In this document: in pieces, positions 1 through 9,269 of the stretch
Layout of the letters: the number at the start of each line of letters is the position of its first letter
How positions within the stretch are numbered: the stretch's first letter is position 1
Assembly (NCBI RefSeq): GCF_008274625.1
Contig: NZ_VTRU01000001.1
Span: 310,001-374,000 of the forward strand
Direction: 5' to 3'
From: Chryseobacterium panacisoli
GTDB lineage: Bacteria > Bacteroidota > Bacteroidia > Flavobacteriales > Weeksellaceae
DNA length: 64,000 nt
Notes under the pieces: generated by a model
Told to the model about the DNA's origin: nothing
The model's input: only the letters and a program-made list of their open reading frames with translations
Database searches by the model: none
Translations under genes and position numbers: made by a program

Positions 1-62
1 TGAAAATATCCCTAATATTGATATCTTTATACCGTAAAAAGAGAATCAAGAAGTATCTAATT

Positions 63-578
63 ATGTTGACAGATATCATTACCGTTCACCTTAACGTTAT
101 TTTTTGCGGAATCAATCCCGGCTTAAAATCCTCCAATGACGGACATCATTTTTCAGGAAAGAGCAATCGTTTTTGGAAAGTTCTTCACCAATCAGGTTTT
201 ACTCCTTATGAAGTTGAAGCAACGAATGATACTTCTATTCTGGATTTCGGACTGGGCCTCACAACTGCTGTTGCAAGAGCAACTTCCCGTGCTGATGAAC
301 TTTCAAAAGAAGAGTTTGACAATGCGCTGGGTACTTTTAAAGCAAAAATAACGGAATATCAGCCCCAATATGTGGCTTTTCTCGGCAAAGCGGCTTACAA
401 GGCATTCTCTAAAAAGAAAGAAATTCTATGGGGATTGCAGGCAGAAGATTTCTGTGGGGCAAAAGTATGGGTCTTGCCCAATACCAGCGGTCTGAACCGG
501 GGATTTTCTCTTGCTGATCTTATTTTTTATTACAGCAGTTTTTATCAGGCGGTAAAAAACAGTCAGAACCAGTCATAG
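63..578 (+). CDS. mug: Mug-family mismatch-specific DNA glycosylase
   Basis: This is a 171-residue protein of the uracil-DNA glycosylase superfamily, Mug/TDG branch, which removes uracil or thymine mispaired with G in base excision repair. It carries the GINPG active-site loop at residues 16-20, with the family's catalytic Asn at position 18, and the wedge motif NTSGLNRGF from residue 140 that corresponds to NPSGLSR in E. coli Mug. Length matches the family (about 168). I chose the ATG at 63 because the residues before it are low-complexity basic and the family starts a few residues ahead of the first strand; a TTG at 18 is also in frame. The Mug assignment is firm; substrate preference is not shown by the sequence. 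Confidence 0.9.
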   Translation: MLTDIITVHLNVIFCGINPGLKSSNDGHHFSGKSNRFWKVLHQSGFTPYEVEATNDTSILDFGLGLTTAVARATSRADELSKEEFDNALGTFKAKITEYQPQYVAFLGKAAYKAFSKKKEILWGLQAEDFCGAKVWVLPNTSGLNRGFSLADLIFYYSSFYQAVKNSQNQS

Positions 579-775
579 ACCATACAGAATAATAAAGAGA
601 GCGGCAAAACTGCTCCTCAATTTTTGTACCCGATTATTATTAGTCCCATTTACCAAAATCACACTTAAGGGAAAAAACAGCACATTTACTAATCTAATTC
701 TCCCGGTTAATTATTCATTCTCCCCGGATATTTGATTGTTTGATACATTTAGAACTCAAACCATTAAATAGTACT

Positions 776-1675
776 ATGAAAACAAAAGAGTACGAATTCA
801 TTAAAAGACATTTTGTCTTATTGGATTCAACAAAAGGGAATCTATGTTCAGGCATACCACAGCGATGTTTCAAAAAAGTGAACCGGCTTTTACTATGTTC
901 GGTCCTTATTACGGCATTTTCATCTCAATTCAGAGCTCAGACCAGAGCCAGTGAACCTGTGAATGAAAAGCCTTATCCGGCGGATCAGGTCATTTCTTTG
1001 TATGGTAAAGAAAGGAGTAGTTTTTCCAGTGACATTCAGCGAAGATCTTCAAACACTGTTCCGATTGAACTCCGGTCAAAAGAAATTAAAGAAGTATTGA
1101 CAGGGCAGGACTATTTCCCTGCAGATCTTTTTTTAAATGAGGGGGTAAAAGCGCCTTCCGGCCACAATCCTCAGGTTCGCCATTACGACAATCAGAATGT
1201 TATTTTTGACGGCCAAAAACACGAGAACATCCGGGTTGATGAAATCATTGATCAGTACACTTTAAAGAATGCAGATATTGATTACTCTTATGACAATGCC
1301 TACTATCTTTTTCGTGATGCCTCAGGAAATACTATTGCAACGGTATATTATATTGACCGGACTGTAGGATTCTTAAAGTCAGAGTATAAAGTTGTAAGTA
1401 AAGGGAAATCTGTTGTTACGTTTCCTCTGCTTGTCGCTCCCAATCCTGCCAAAAATGTGATCAATATTACATATCAGGTGGAAAAAGAGAGCCAGGCCAG
1501 CCTTCAGATCATAGATATAAATGGCCGTACTGCAGATACTGTATTCATTGATAAGCAGATTAAGAGCGGAAGACATACGGTACAGCATAACATCAATCTT
1601 CCGGCCGGCAATTATCTGATAAAGTTCAATGCTCAGGGACAGGCGCCTGTTACTCAAAAAATCATTGTTCAATAA
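776..1675 (+). CDS. T9SS type A sorting-domain protein of unknown function
   Basis: The 299-residue product has a charged N-terminus followed by a hydrophobic stretch and an Ala-Gln cleavage site near residue 55, so the signal peptide is unusually far from the start. The last 80 or so residues form a T9SS type A C-terminal domain: APNPAKNVINITY, then a IIDINGR strand, and an ending in KIIVQ. The middle (about residues 60-215) has no family I recognise; it is rich in charged residues and Tyr. The protein should be exported through the Sec system and then T9SS and kept at the surface or released. An upstream ATG at 740 is in frame but adds an implausible extension. The next gene starts 13 bases after this stop, so the two are probably co-transcribed. 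Confidence 0.8.
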   Translation: MKTKEYEFIKRHFVLLDSTKGNLCSGIPQRCFKKVNRLLLCSVLITAFSSQFRAQTRASEPVNEKPYPADQVISLYGKERSSFSSDIQRRSSNTVPIELRSKEIKEVLTGQDYFPADLFLNEGVKAPSGHNPQVRHYDNQNVIFDGQKHENIRVDEIIDQYTLKNADIDYSYDNAYYLFRDASGNTIATVYYIDRTVGFLKSEYKVVSKGKSVVTFPLLVAPNPAKNVINITYQVEKESQASLQIIDINGRTADTVFIDKQIKSGRHTVQHNINLPAGNYLIKFNAQGQAPVTQKIIVQ

Positions 1676-1688
1676 AATGCAGTCAATT

Positions 1689-3569
1689 ATGAAAAAATTA
1701 ATTATACTTTTAACCTGCATGTTATGGAGCATAACGTGCATGAATGCCCAATGTCCCAATGGTGATGCAGAAATGGGGGATTTCAGCAACTGGCAGACCT
1801 ATGTTGGAAGCAACACCACAGGAACCCTGAATTTATCAACCTTTACTCCAAGTCTTTCACCTACCCAGCATACCGTGACGGGAATAGGCAATGACCCGAT
1901 ATTAGGAGCTTCTTTACCCATGGTGGGAGAAGGCAACAGTGCTTTCAGATTAGGAAACTCTACCGCTATGAACGGTGCGGAGATCATGTCTTATACTTTC
2001 ACAGCAGGAAGCTCTATATCATTTATGTATGCTTTGGTTTTACAGGGAGCCCACACTGATTCTATGATCAATGGATTTTTCAGTTACTGGGTCAGCAGAA
2101 CCAATGACCTTGCCAACAGTACGGCACCTGGCAATCTGGTCATTGCCCCTGTTAAAATCAACGGCAGCAACGTCGCTGATCCATTCCTTCAATCCACAAG
2201 CTATAATGGAGAGCCTCTGTCGTGGAAAGAGTGGCAGACCTTGTGTCTTCCTATTCCTTCTCAGGATGTCGGCCAGCAGCTGACCATTTATTTTGCAACA
2301 GCAGACTGCAGGGATAGCGGACATTTTGGCTATGCGTATATTGATGCCCTTTGCAAGCCGGTACCTCCTGAACCTGTACTTGTAGGCCCTTCTACGGTAT
2401 GTAATATTGATGATCCCATTCTTTTTAGCGGAAGCCGCACAACTAATGAATCTCAGTATGTATGGTTTGCCCAGGAATGTGATGCCATGGGGAACCTCAT
2501 CGGAAGTCCTCCTTTTGCTGTCATCCGTAATGGGCCTGTAGGAACGTACAGTTTACGGTCCAGCGGGATAAATTTACAAAGCGGGCATTATTATAAGGTT
2601 ACCCTCCAGGTCCGTAACTGTACCAGTGGCTGGGTAGTGATTTCCAAAATTGTTAAAATAGAATTCCCCATCATTCAGACAAGCAATAAGGTGATTTGCT
2701 GTGGCTCAAGCGTTAAATTAAGAGCCAGTGTTAATGCTCCGGGTAATGGTGCAGCCACCAGTTACAAATGGTATGATGAAGCGGGTAATTTTATAGGTAA
2801 CGGCAGCGTATCCTATAGCGGACCTATTGGTGGGCCCTTTACTCCCGCTAACGATATCAGTGTAACACCTACCAAGTGTACCAAGTACAGGGTTGTATTT
2901 GAATATAACGGCTGTAAAAATTCACAATGGGTATATGTTACTCTTATTCAGAATGTCAGAGGCGCTTTCAGCTGTGTAAGTTATAATAACTGTACAGGAT
3001 CAGGCACTGTGAAATTTAACCCGTGGATCAAACTTTGTGGTAATGAAGCTGAAGTAGGTCCTGATTACAACTTCCATATGCAGCAGGCTACAAACAGCAT
3101 TAAGTATTCCTGGAATACAGGGAGCACCAGTGATACCTCTGCCGTGACAGGAAATACAACCTCCACGGTGACTGTTACAAGTGCTTGCGGAACGAATACA
3201 GCAACGGTCACTCCTCCGGTTTTTACAGGCGCTTTTCCAGGCTTATTTAAACCTACGGGCATGTCTGTTACCAATCCGTTTGTTATTTACAACACAATGA
3301 TGAACCAATATGCCATACCTGCATACAATGCCTATTCGTATGAACTTAGTGTGTATGACCGCTGGGGAACCCGTGTTTACTACAAATATGAAACAACCTG
3401 TCTCGGTTTTTATAACGGCCAGATCAGTTGGGATGGAAGATACACTCCTGATGCGAACGGTAATCCGGGACCCTATGTTAATATCCCGGGAGTTTACTCA
3501 TGGTACCTTAAGCTAAGCAACTGTTCCGGCAGTGAAACTTTTAAAGGTGATGTAACTTTTGTACAGTAA
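1689..3569 (+). CDS. Large secreted protein with type B-like T9SS domain
   Basis: This is a 626-residue exported protein. A signal peptide (MKKLIILL ... CMNAQ, about 21 residues) is followed by a lectin- or jelly-roll-like N-terminal part, then Ig-like beta-sandwich segments rich in Cys, Asn and Gly. The C-terminus reads SVYDRWGTRVYYK ... ISWDGRY ... GVYSWYLKLSNCSG ... KGDVTFVQ. This matches the gliding-motility-associated (CHU_C, type B) T9SS signal rather than the type A signal of the gene before it. ATGs at 1677 and 1689 are both possible; the second gives a standard signal peptide. A strong hairpin terminator follows. The function is probably adhesive or structural, but this is inferred only from the architecture. 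Confidence 0.82.
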   Translation: MKKLIILLTCMLWSITCMNAQCPNGDAEMGDFSNWQTYVGSNTTGTLNLSTFTPSLSPTQHTVTGIGNDPILGASLPMVGEGNSAFRLGNSTAMNGAEIMSYTFTAGSSISFMYALVLQGAHTDSMINGFFSYWVSRTNDLANSTAPGNLVIAPVKINGSNVADPFLQSTSYNGEPLSWKEWQTLCLPIPSQDVGQQLTIYFATADCRDSGHFGYAYIDALCKPVPPEPVLVGPSTVCNIDDPILFSGSRTTNESQYVWFAQECDAMGNLIGSPPFAVIRNGPVGTYSLRSSGINLQSGHYYKVTLQVRNCTSGWVVISKIVKIEFPIIQTSNKVICCGSSVKLRASVNAPGNGAATSYKWYDEAGNFIGNGSVSYSGPIGGPFTPANDISVTPTKCTKYRVVFEYNGCKNSQWVYVTLIQNVRGAFSCVSYNNCTGSGTVKFNPWIKLCGNEAEVGPDYNFHMQQATNSIKYSWNTGSTSDTSAVTGNTTSTVTVTSACGTNTATVTPPVFTGAFPGLFKPTGMSVTNPFVIYNTMMNQYAIPAYNAYSYELSVYDRWGTRVYYKYETTCLGFYNGQISWDGRYTPDANGNPGPYVNIPGVYSWYLKLSNCSGSETFKGDVTFVQ

Positions 3570-3595
3570 TTTGATTTCAGATTCAATTTTATAAA

Positions 3596-3627
3596 AAATC
3601 CCGACAAAAAAATGTCGGGATTTCTTT
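3596..3627 (+). terminator. Intrinsic terminator after the T9SS pair
   Basis: A perfect 11-bp inverted repeat (AAATCCCGACA / TGTCGGGATTT, arms 3596-3606 and 3613-3623) has an A-rich loop and is followed by CTTTTG. It lies between two converging genes, so it can stop transcription from both sides. Confidence 0.85.
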
Positions 3628-3661
3628 TGCTGTTAGAGCTACAATCTTAATAGAGCAACGC

Positions 3662-4267
3662 TTATCCTTTATTCGGTTTGCTTACATATTTGTTGCCTTT
3701 TACAAAAAACCGCCAGGGTAAAAATGCATCTTCCTGTGCATACGCAACACCTATACGGGGAGCTTTTATAATATCATCGGAGGGATATTGAATTCCGTGA
3801 TCTTCAATCCATATTTCATTTCCGTCCAGGTCTTTTTTGTTAAAAGATTTATCAATACCTAAAGCTTTGGCTGCAGATCCGGGGCCGGAAGAGATAGCCG
3901 CTTTATCGGCAGGCATATTCCGTCTGAGTTCCATGATATCTTTTCCTACAAGAGGCTCAACAGCTCTGATTAATACCGCGTGAGGTTCGTCTTTTACAGA
4001 AGTTACAATATTAAACAGATGATGAATTCCGTAACATAAATAAACATAGGAAACACCTCCATGGCTGTACAACGTTTCAGTGCGGTCTGTCCGTCGGCCG
4101 CCATAAGCATGGGAAGCTTTATCCAGTACTCCGAAATAGGCTTCTGTTTCTACAATAATCCCGGCTGTTACTTCATCATTTATATCTGTAAAAAGAACTT
4201 TTCCCAGAAGATCCTGAGCGAGAAAAAGAACGTCTTGATTGGAATAATAGGAGAGTGGCAGTTTCAA
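3662..4267 (-). CDS. 3-methyladenine DNA glycosylase, AAG/MPG family
   Basis: The 201-residue protein belongs to the alkyladenine glycosylase family, which excises alkylated purines and hypoxanthine. The active-site segment ETEAY lies at 40-44. Glu42 aligns with catalytic Glu125 of human AAG, Tyr44 with Tyr127, His53 (ASHAYGG) with His136, and Tyr79 (YVYLCYG) with the intercalating Tyr162; all four keep the human spacing. The C-terminal APRIGV and PWRF motifs are present and the length is typical. A TAAATTTG -7-like element lies on the same strand at 4294-4301, about 27 bases before the start. With mug, two base-excision glycosylases flank the first T9SS genes, but there is no operon link between them. 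Confidence 0.93.
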   Translation of the reverse strand: MKLPLSYYSNQDVLFLAQDLLGKVLFTDINDEVTAGIIVETEAYFGVLDKASHAYGGRRTDRTETLYSHGGVSYVYLCYGIHHLFNIVTSVKDEPHAVLIRAVEPLVGKDIMELRRNMPADKAAISSGPGSAAKALGIDKSFNKKDLDGNEIWIEDHGIQYPSDDIIKAPRIGVAYAQEDAFLPWRFFVKGNKYVSKPNKG

Positions 4268-4461
4268 ATGAATGGTTTTAGAAATTATTCATTCAAATTT
4301 AATGATAATCTTATAAAAATGGAAGAATGTAATAAGAATGAAAAAGGTACCACAAAAAGCTACATTTCATAAAATAGTGATTAATTTGGCACATCCATTG
4401 TTTCATACTATTCAACATCATTTTACACCACTATAAAAATTTATAGGTTTTGACACTTATT

Positions 4462-4489
4462 TTCCCCAGATTACTCTGGGGAATTTTTA
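4462..4489 (+). terminator. Orphan hairpin with plus-strand T-run
   Basis: A perfect 9-bp stem, TTCCCCAGA / TCTGGGGAA, with loop TTAC is followed by TTTTTATTT on the plus strand. No plus-strand gene reads into it. It may block antisense transcription or end an unrecognised short RNA from 4268-4461. Confidence 0.6.
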
Positions 4490-4499
4490 TTTAATTCTG

Positions 4500-4533
4500 A
4501 AACAAAGAAAAAGTCTCACATTACTGTGAGACT
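4500..4533 (-). terminator. Terminator of the DPP IV-like gene
   Basis: A perfect 9-bp stem, AGTCTCACA / TGTGAGACT (4512-4520 and 4525-4533), with loop TTAC begins 9 bases past the stop of the minus-strand peptidase gene. Downstream on that strand comes TTTTCTTTGTTTC. Confidence 0.85.
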
Positions 4534-4541
4534 CTCGTTAT

Positions 4542-6713
4542 TTATTTTCCTCCAGGAGGACAGTGTTCTTTCAGATATTTGGTAAACAGGGTAGCAAGGT
4601 GCAGTGAAGTTCCTTCCCCTTCATTAATAGAGTGTGTACGGTTTGGGTAAGACATCAGCTGAAACTGCTTATTATATTTTACCAGTTCGTTGACGTATAC
4701 TTCCGTGTTCTGATAGTGTACATTATCATCGCCTGTTCCGTGAACCAGTAAAAGATTTCCTTTTAGATTTTTAGCATAAGCCAGTGGAGATCCATTGACA
4801 AAATCTTCTCTGTTCTCCTGTGGAAGCCCCATATATCTTTCCTGGTAGATATTGTCATAGAATAACTGATTGGCCACCGGAGCAATAGCAATCCCCGTCT
4901 GGTAAATATCAGGATATTGTCCCAAAAGGTTCAGGGTAGAAGAACCGCCGCCGCTCCAGCCCCATACGGCAACCCTTGAAGTATCTGCATAAGGCCATTT
5001 TGCAAATAAAGCTTTCGCTCCCATTGCCTGATCACGGATGTTAAGCTGTCCTATCTTACGGTACACCGATTTCCTCCATTCACGACCTCTTGGAGCAGGG
5101 GTTCCGCGGTTTTCAAGAGAAACATATAAATAACCATCTTCAGCCATATTTCCAACATATAACTGATTCCAGCCCGTATAGAAATTATCGGTTACGGTTT
5201 GTGATCCCGGTTCTCCATATACTGTAAATACGATGGGATACTTTTTATTAGGATCAAAATTTTTAGGCTTTACCACCCATCCGTCCAGGGTAATACCATC
5301 CTGCGTGGTAATCTGGAAAAATTCTGCTTTAGACTTTGCAGGATCTGCTTTTGCTGTTCTTTTGGCAGCAACCAGTTCTTTATGTTCCGGAAGAGAGACT
5401 ACAGATCCTATTGAAACCGCATTGACGCTGTTATTCGTAAACATCGCGATCTTTCCATTAGGAGATATTGTGTAGTTATTAGATCCTGTATAAGATTCAG
5501 GAGTTACTCTTTGAGCTTTTCCTCCTTTCATACTTACTTTATACAGGTATTTCTGAGTCGCATTATTGGGTGAAGCTGAAAAGTAGATTTGTTTGTTCTG
5601 AACATCGAAGAACTCAGGTTTTATTACATCGAAAGCATCTTTTGTAATCAATGTTTCCTTACCGCTCATATCTATTTTATAAATATGTCTCCATCCGTCT
5701 TTTTCAGAAAGCCAAAGGAATTCTTTTCCATTCTCGATCCAATCCCAGCCACTTGGGTCATTATCGTTCCAGCGGGATTTGATATCAATCCATGCAGCAT
5801 CTGTTTCCGTATGAATAGTCTTACTGCTGCCGGAAGCGGCATCTGCCACGATGATTTTACTCTGATTCTGCTTTCTGTTCAGTTGCTGGAGAATAACGGA
5901 TTTAGAATCCAGTACCCATTCCATTCTCGGAATATAGTTTTGTATTTCATCCCCTGCAATATCTGCTTTCTTTGAAGATTTAGAAGCAAGGTCATAGAAC
6001 CAGATGCTGCATCCTGAAGGATTTTCACCCACCTTCGGATATTCTACCGGAACGGTGAATGAATACAGGCTGTCTGTATTATTGATCATCAGAAAGTTTT
6101 TTGTACCTCTTGCATCCAGTTTCCAGTACGCAATTTTGTTACCGTCCGGTGACCAGCGGAAACCATCCTGAGTTCCAAATTCCTCTTCATATACCCAGTC
6201 GAAAGTCCCGTTGATCATTCCGTCTGTACCATCGGTAGTAACCTTGGTAAGCTGGTTATTTGAAAGATCTTCAATATAAATATTGTGTTTAGACACATAC
6301 GCTACTTTTTTGCCATCGGGTGAATATTTTGCAAACATCAGGGATGAAGAAGGCAGGCCCTTCCCAAGCTGTGTAAGTTTTTTAGTGTTTTTATCAAAAA
6401 TCCAGTAATCACCACGGGTATTGTCTCTCCATACTTTTCTTGTATTGGCAAAGAGTAATAGACTTTTATCATCCGGAGATACCTGAAAACTTTGTACCTG
6501 CAATGCTTCAGAACTTCCCGCAGGAACAAGTTCATTACTGTTTAAAAGAGTCTGGTCTTTTCCGGGCTGCAGTACGTCAACAATTTCAACCCCTTTTTTA
6601 GTAAACGAATAATAGGCATTGCCATCCGGAGTCCATTGTGTCTTTTGGGCAGCCAGTGGCGACAGACACAGGAAGTACAATGCAATAACCGTTAGTTTTT
6701 TTATGTTCTTCAT
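4542..6713 (-). CDS. Dipeptidyl peptidase IV-like serine peptidase (S9B)
   Basis: The 723-residue exported enzyme should cut Xaa-Pro or Xaa-Ala dipeptides from peptide N-termini in the periplasm. A signal peptide ends at AAQ (about residue 22). The N-terminal beta-propeller contains the S9B double-Glu motif, seen here as YEEEF, which anchors the substrate amino terminus. The catalytic domain shows Ser587 in GWSGGG, Asp662 in HGTGDDNVH and His694 in NRTHS. The nucleophile elbow is GWSGGG rather than the GWSYGG of mammalian DPP IV, a common bacterial variant. It lies 13 bases after the aminopeptidase P gene on the same strand, so both proline-specific peptidases are probably one transcript ended by the hairpin at 4512-4533. 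Confidence 0.95.
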   Translation of the reverse strand: MKNIKKLTVIALYFLCLSPLAAQKTQWTPDGNAYYSFTKKGVEIVDVLQPGKDQTLLNSNELVPAGSSEALQVQSFQVSPDDKSLLLFANTRKVWRDNTRGDYWIFDKNTKKLTQLGKGLPSSSLMFAKYSPDGKKVAYVSKHNIYIEDLSNNQLTKVTTDGTDGMINGTFDWVYEEEFGTQDGFRWSPDGNKIAYWKLDARGTKNFLMINNTDSLYSFTVPVEYPKVGENPSGCSIWFYDLASKSSKKADIAGDEIQNYIPRMEWVLDSKSVILQQLNRKQNQSKIIVADAASGSSKTIHTETDAAWIDIKSRWNDNDPSGWDWIENGKEFLWLSEKDGWRHIYKIDMSGKETLITKDAFDVIKPEFFDVQNKQIYFSASPNNATQKYLYKVSMKGGKAQRVTPESYTGSNNYTISPNGKIAMFTNNSVNAVSIGSVVSLPEHKELVAAKRTAKADPAKSKAEFFQITTQDGITLDGWVVKPKNFDPNKKYPIVFTVYGEPGSQTVTDNFYTGWNQLYVGNMAEDGYLYVSLENRGTPAPRGREWRKSVYRKIGQLNIRDQAMGAKALFAKWPYADTSRVAVWGWSGGGSSTLNLLGQYPDIYQTGIAIAPVANQLFYDNIYQERYMGLPQENREDFVNGSPLAYAKNLKGNLLLVHGTGDDNVHYQNTEVYVNELVKYNKQFQLMSYPNRTHSINEGEGTSLHLATLFTKYLKEHCPPGGK

Positions 6714-6726
6714 AGATCGTATTTGA

Positions 6727-8121
6727 TTAAGCTAAATGTTCAGCTCTGTAATTTTCAATTTCTTCAACTGTTTTGATCAGTCCGTTCCCAAGAAGTCTGT
6801 ATCCGTCATCTGTAATCAGGAAATCATCTTCTACACGGATTCCTCCGAAGTTTCGGTATTCATTCACTTTATCATAATTTATAAAGTCTGCATTTTTATT
6901 TTCAGCCTGCCAGATATCAATCAGTTCCGGAATTATATAAATACCGGGTTCAACTGTTACTACAAATCCGGATTCAAGAGCCTTTCCTAAGCGTAAAGAT
7001 TTAAGACCAAATGTCTTTGTATCTTTGGGTTCTTCTTTGGTATAGCCTATGTACTGCTCTCCAAGATCTTCCATATCATGTACATCCAGTCCCATCATAT
7101 GACCTAATCCACATTGGAAAAATAGAGTATGAGCATGTTTTTTTACCGCTTCCTCAGGATTTCCTTTCATCAGTCCCAGATCTATAAGACCTTCTACCAG
7201 ATGCTGAGAGGCTTTCAGATGAATATCCTTGAACCTTACTCCAGGTTTCAGAAGTTGCTGGGCATTGTTGAAAGTATTCAGTACAACCTCATACATTTCT
7301 TTTTGTTTTGTACTAAAAGTCCTGCTCACAGGAAACGTTCTGGTAAGATCTCCAGCATATCCCATTGCAGTTTCCGCTCCGGAATCATTCAGGAAAAGAT
7401 CTCCCTCTTTCAAGGTATTGAGACGGTAGTGATTATGCAGGATTCCCCCATTGATGGTTACAATCGGAGGATAGGACATCTGACATTCTTTATTGGCAGC
7501 AAGATATTGGATGGCATTGGCAATTTCATATTCTTTAATGCCCGGTTTGGCAGTCCGCATTGCCAGCAAATGCATTTCATTGGATACATTCACTGCCTGT
7601 TCTATCTGCACTATTTCCTGAGATTCTTTTATAGAGCGCTGCTTCACAATGGCTTTAATCATCTCTTCAGAAGGCTGCAACGCCTCTATTTTAATACCAA
7701 GCAGATCAGCAAGCAAAATTTTATTGGAAGACTGATATGGAGGAAGATAATGGACCTTTCTGCCGAAAGTCTGTGCTTTCATAATATATTGAGAAAGTTC
7801 TGTATATGGCATGGTTTCCTGTACTCCGGATTTGAGACTTTTCTCTTTCAGTGTTTCCTGTCTGCCCATCCATACGATGTCATCTATACTTAATTCATCT
7901 CCGAAAACAATGGTCTTATTCTCATCAATATCAATAATCGCAGCAATGCGGGGTTCCTGAATTCCGAAGTAATATAAATACGTACTGTCCTGCCGGAAAT
8001 AATAAGGGTTGTGTTCAAAATTCACAGGGTTCTCTATATTTCCCAGAAACAATAAAATTCCGTTGGCTACATTACTTTGTAATACTTTTCTTCTATCTTG
8101 ATAGGTTTGTGCTGAAAACAT
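6727..8121 (-). CDS. Xaa-Pro aminopeptidase (aminopeptidase P, M24B)
   Basis: This 464-residue metallopeptidase removes an N-terminal residue that precedes proline. It has the aminopeptidase P N-terminal domain (about 1-135, including the PYYFRQDSTYLYYFG segment) followed by the pita-bread M24 domain. All five metal ligands are visible: Asp in NDSGAE, Asp in GDLTRTFP, His in GLGHMMGLDVHD, Glu in VEPGIYI and Glu in GIRVEDD. There is no signal peptide, so it acts in the cytoplasm on imported peptides. It is the first gene of the two-gene minus-strand operon with the DPP IV-like peptidase and is divergent from the AraC regulator; the 175-base gap between them should hold both promoters. Confidence 0.94.
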   Translation of the reverse strand: MFSAQTYQDRRKVLQSNVANGILLFLGNIENPVNFEHNPYYFRQDSTYLYYFGIQEPRIAAIIDIDENKTIVFGDELSIDDIVWMGRQETLKEKSLKSGVQETMPYTELSQYIMKAQTFGRKVHYLPPYQSSNKILLADLLGIKIEALQPSEEMIKAIVKQRSIKESQEIVQIEQAVNVSNEMHLLAMRTAKPGIKEYEIANAIQYLAANKECQMSYPPIVTINGGILHNHYRLNTLKEGDLFLNDSGAETAMGYAGDLTRTFPVSRTFSTKQKEMYEVVLNTFNNAQQLLKPGVRFKDIHLKASQHLVEGLIDLGLMKGNPEEAVKKHAHTLFFQCGLGHMMGLDVHDMEDLGEQYIGYTKEEPKDTKTFGLKSLRLGKALESGFVVTVEPGIYIIPELIDIWQAENKNADFINYDKVNEYRNFGGIRVEDDFLITDDGYRLLGNGLIKTVEEIENYRAEHLA

Positions 8122-8296
8122 ATTATGGGTACTTTTTAATTTAAAGCTTTAAAGTTACGATTTTGTACTATTGACCACTCTTTATTCATGAAAATAAAGA
8201 ATAATGTAAAGTTTGGATTTTAATTTGATATTCAGTGTTCATATTTTGCTTAAATTCGGTCATATTTTAACCGCAAGCTCATAAAATATTGATTCT

Positions 8297-9178
8297 ATGA
8301 AGAGCCTCCAGTTTTCAGTCCCTGCTGATACCAACAAAAGCATCCGCATCCAGGAAGATATAATGCCCAATTTCTATCCCTATTTCCATCGCCATACGGA
8401 AACCCAGATCATGTGGATTCTTAAAGGACACGGGACTCTGGCCATAGAACAGAATCTCTTTAATTTTGAGGCTGGTGATATTTTCTATCTGGGCGCCAAT
8501 CAGTCACATGTTTTCAGAGGTAATTTTGATAAAGATGAAAAACAAAAAGTTCATTCCATCTCCATATTTTTTGATCCTTATAAAAAGATCGCCGCATTTT
8601 TCGACTTGCCGGAATTTGGGGAACTTAAAAATTTTATTACCCATTCAGAAGTAGGTTTCCAAGTCGCTCCTAAACTAACAATAAATATCGGGGAAAACAT
8701 TGCCGCATTACAAAAAACAGAAGGAGTAGAGCAGATCATAGATTTCATCCGGATTTTGAACCATCTTATGCAAAACAGACATCTGCATATACCTTTATCT
8801 TCAGAAAAGAATCTGCCTAACCATATTTCAGACTATGATCAAAGAATTATAGATGCCCAGACCTTTATTAAGAAGAATTTTGCCCAAACGAAACTTACCC
8901 TTGACAGTATTGCCCGGGAAGCCTGTATGACCCCGCAGGCATTCTGCAGATCTTTTAAAAAACGAACCAGAATCACTTATATTGAATATCTTAATGAGCT
9001 CCGTGTACAGCGGGCTTGCAGACTACTGACATCCAGCAATATGTACAGTATTTCTTCTGTTGCTTTTAATAGCGGATTCAACAGTCTTACCAATTTTAAC
9101 CGGGTTTTCAAATCCATTATGAAATATTCACCTAAAGAATACCTTAAGCATTACAAAGAGGCTACCATAGAGCAATAA
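8297..9178 (+). CDS. AraC-family regulator of the hydroxyproline operon (inferred)
   Basis: The 293-residue protein has an N-terminal cupin-type sensing domain (HRHTETQIMWILKGHG, then FEAGDIFYLGAN) and two C-terminal HTH motifs typical of AraC/XylS proteins: LTLDSIAREACMTPQAFCRSF and ISSVAFNSGFNSLTNFNRVFK, with KYSPKEY at the end. It lies 91 bases upstream of the hydroxyproline genes, in the same direction. That spacer carries two copies of TTAAAATAT exactly 21 bp apart, the kind of direct repeat AraC proteins bind. Control of the downstream operon, with hydroxyproline or an intermediate as ligand, is inferred from position. Confidence 0.9.
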   Translation: MKSLQFSVPADTNKSIRIQEDIMPNFYPYFHRHTETQIMWILKGHGTLAIEQNLFNFEAGDIFYLGANQSHVFRGNFDKDEKQKVHSISIFFDPYKKIAAFFDLPEFGELKNFITHSEVGFQVAPKLTINIGENIAALQKTEGVEQIIDFIRILNHLMQNRHLHIPLSSEKNLPNHISDYDQRIIDAQTFIKKNFAQTKLTLDSIAREACMTPQAFCRSFKKRTRITYIEYLNELRVQRACRLLTSSNMYSISSVAFNSGFNSLTNFNRVFKSIMKYSPKEYLKHYKEATIEQ

Positions 9179-9188
9179 ATACAACCTG

Positions 9189-9252
9189 TTAAAATATGGT
9201 TAGTATCTATTAAAATATTAACATTTACCGTTTTAAAATTCACCTAGTTTTG
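9189..9252 (+). promoter_or_regulatory. Promoter and putative AraC direct-repeat operator of the hydroxyproline operon
   Basis: Two identical TTAAAATAT half-sites begin at 9189 and 9210, 21 bp or two helical turns apart, on the same face of the helix. A TAGTTTTG element matching the Bacteroidota -7 consensus TAnnTTTG lies at 9245-9252, 17 bases before the first ATG. The half-sites therefore sit just upstream of, or over, the -33 region, where an AraC activator would bind. Confidence 0.55.
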
Positions 9253-9269
9253 AATAAATATTATTTGAT

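Noticed and set aside
4319..4372. Short plus-strand ORF in the mpg/DPP IV spacer
   Set aside because: Seventeen codons with no motif; the orphan hairpin alone does not prove a transcript.
7129..7893. Long plus-strand frame of 254 codons inside the aminopeptidase P gene
   Set aside because: It lies wholly within a well-supported minus-strand gene with all metal ligands, and its translation is rich in Phe, His, Cys and Gln without domain features.
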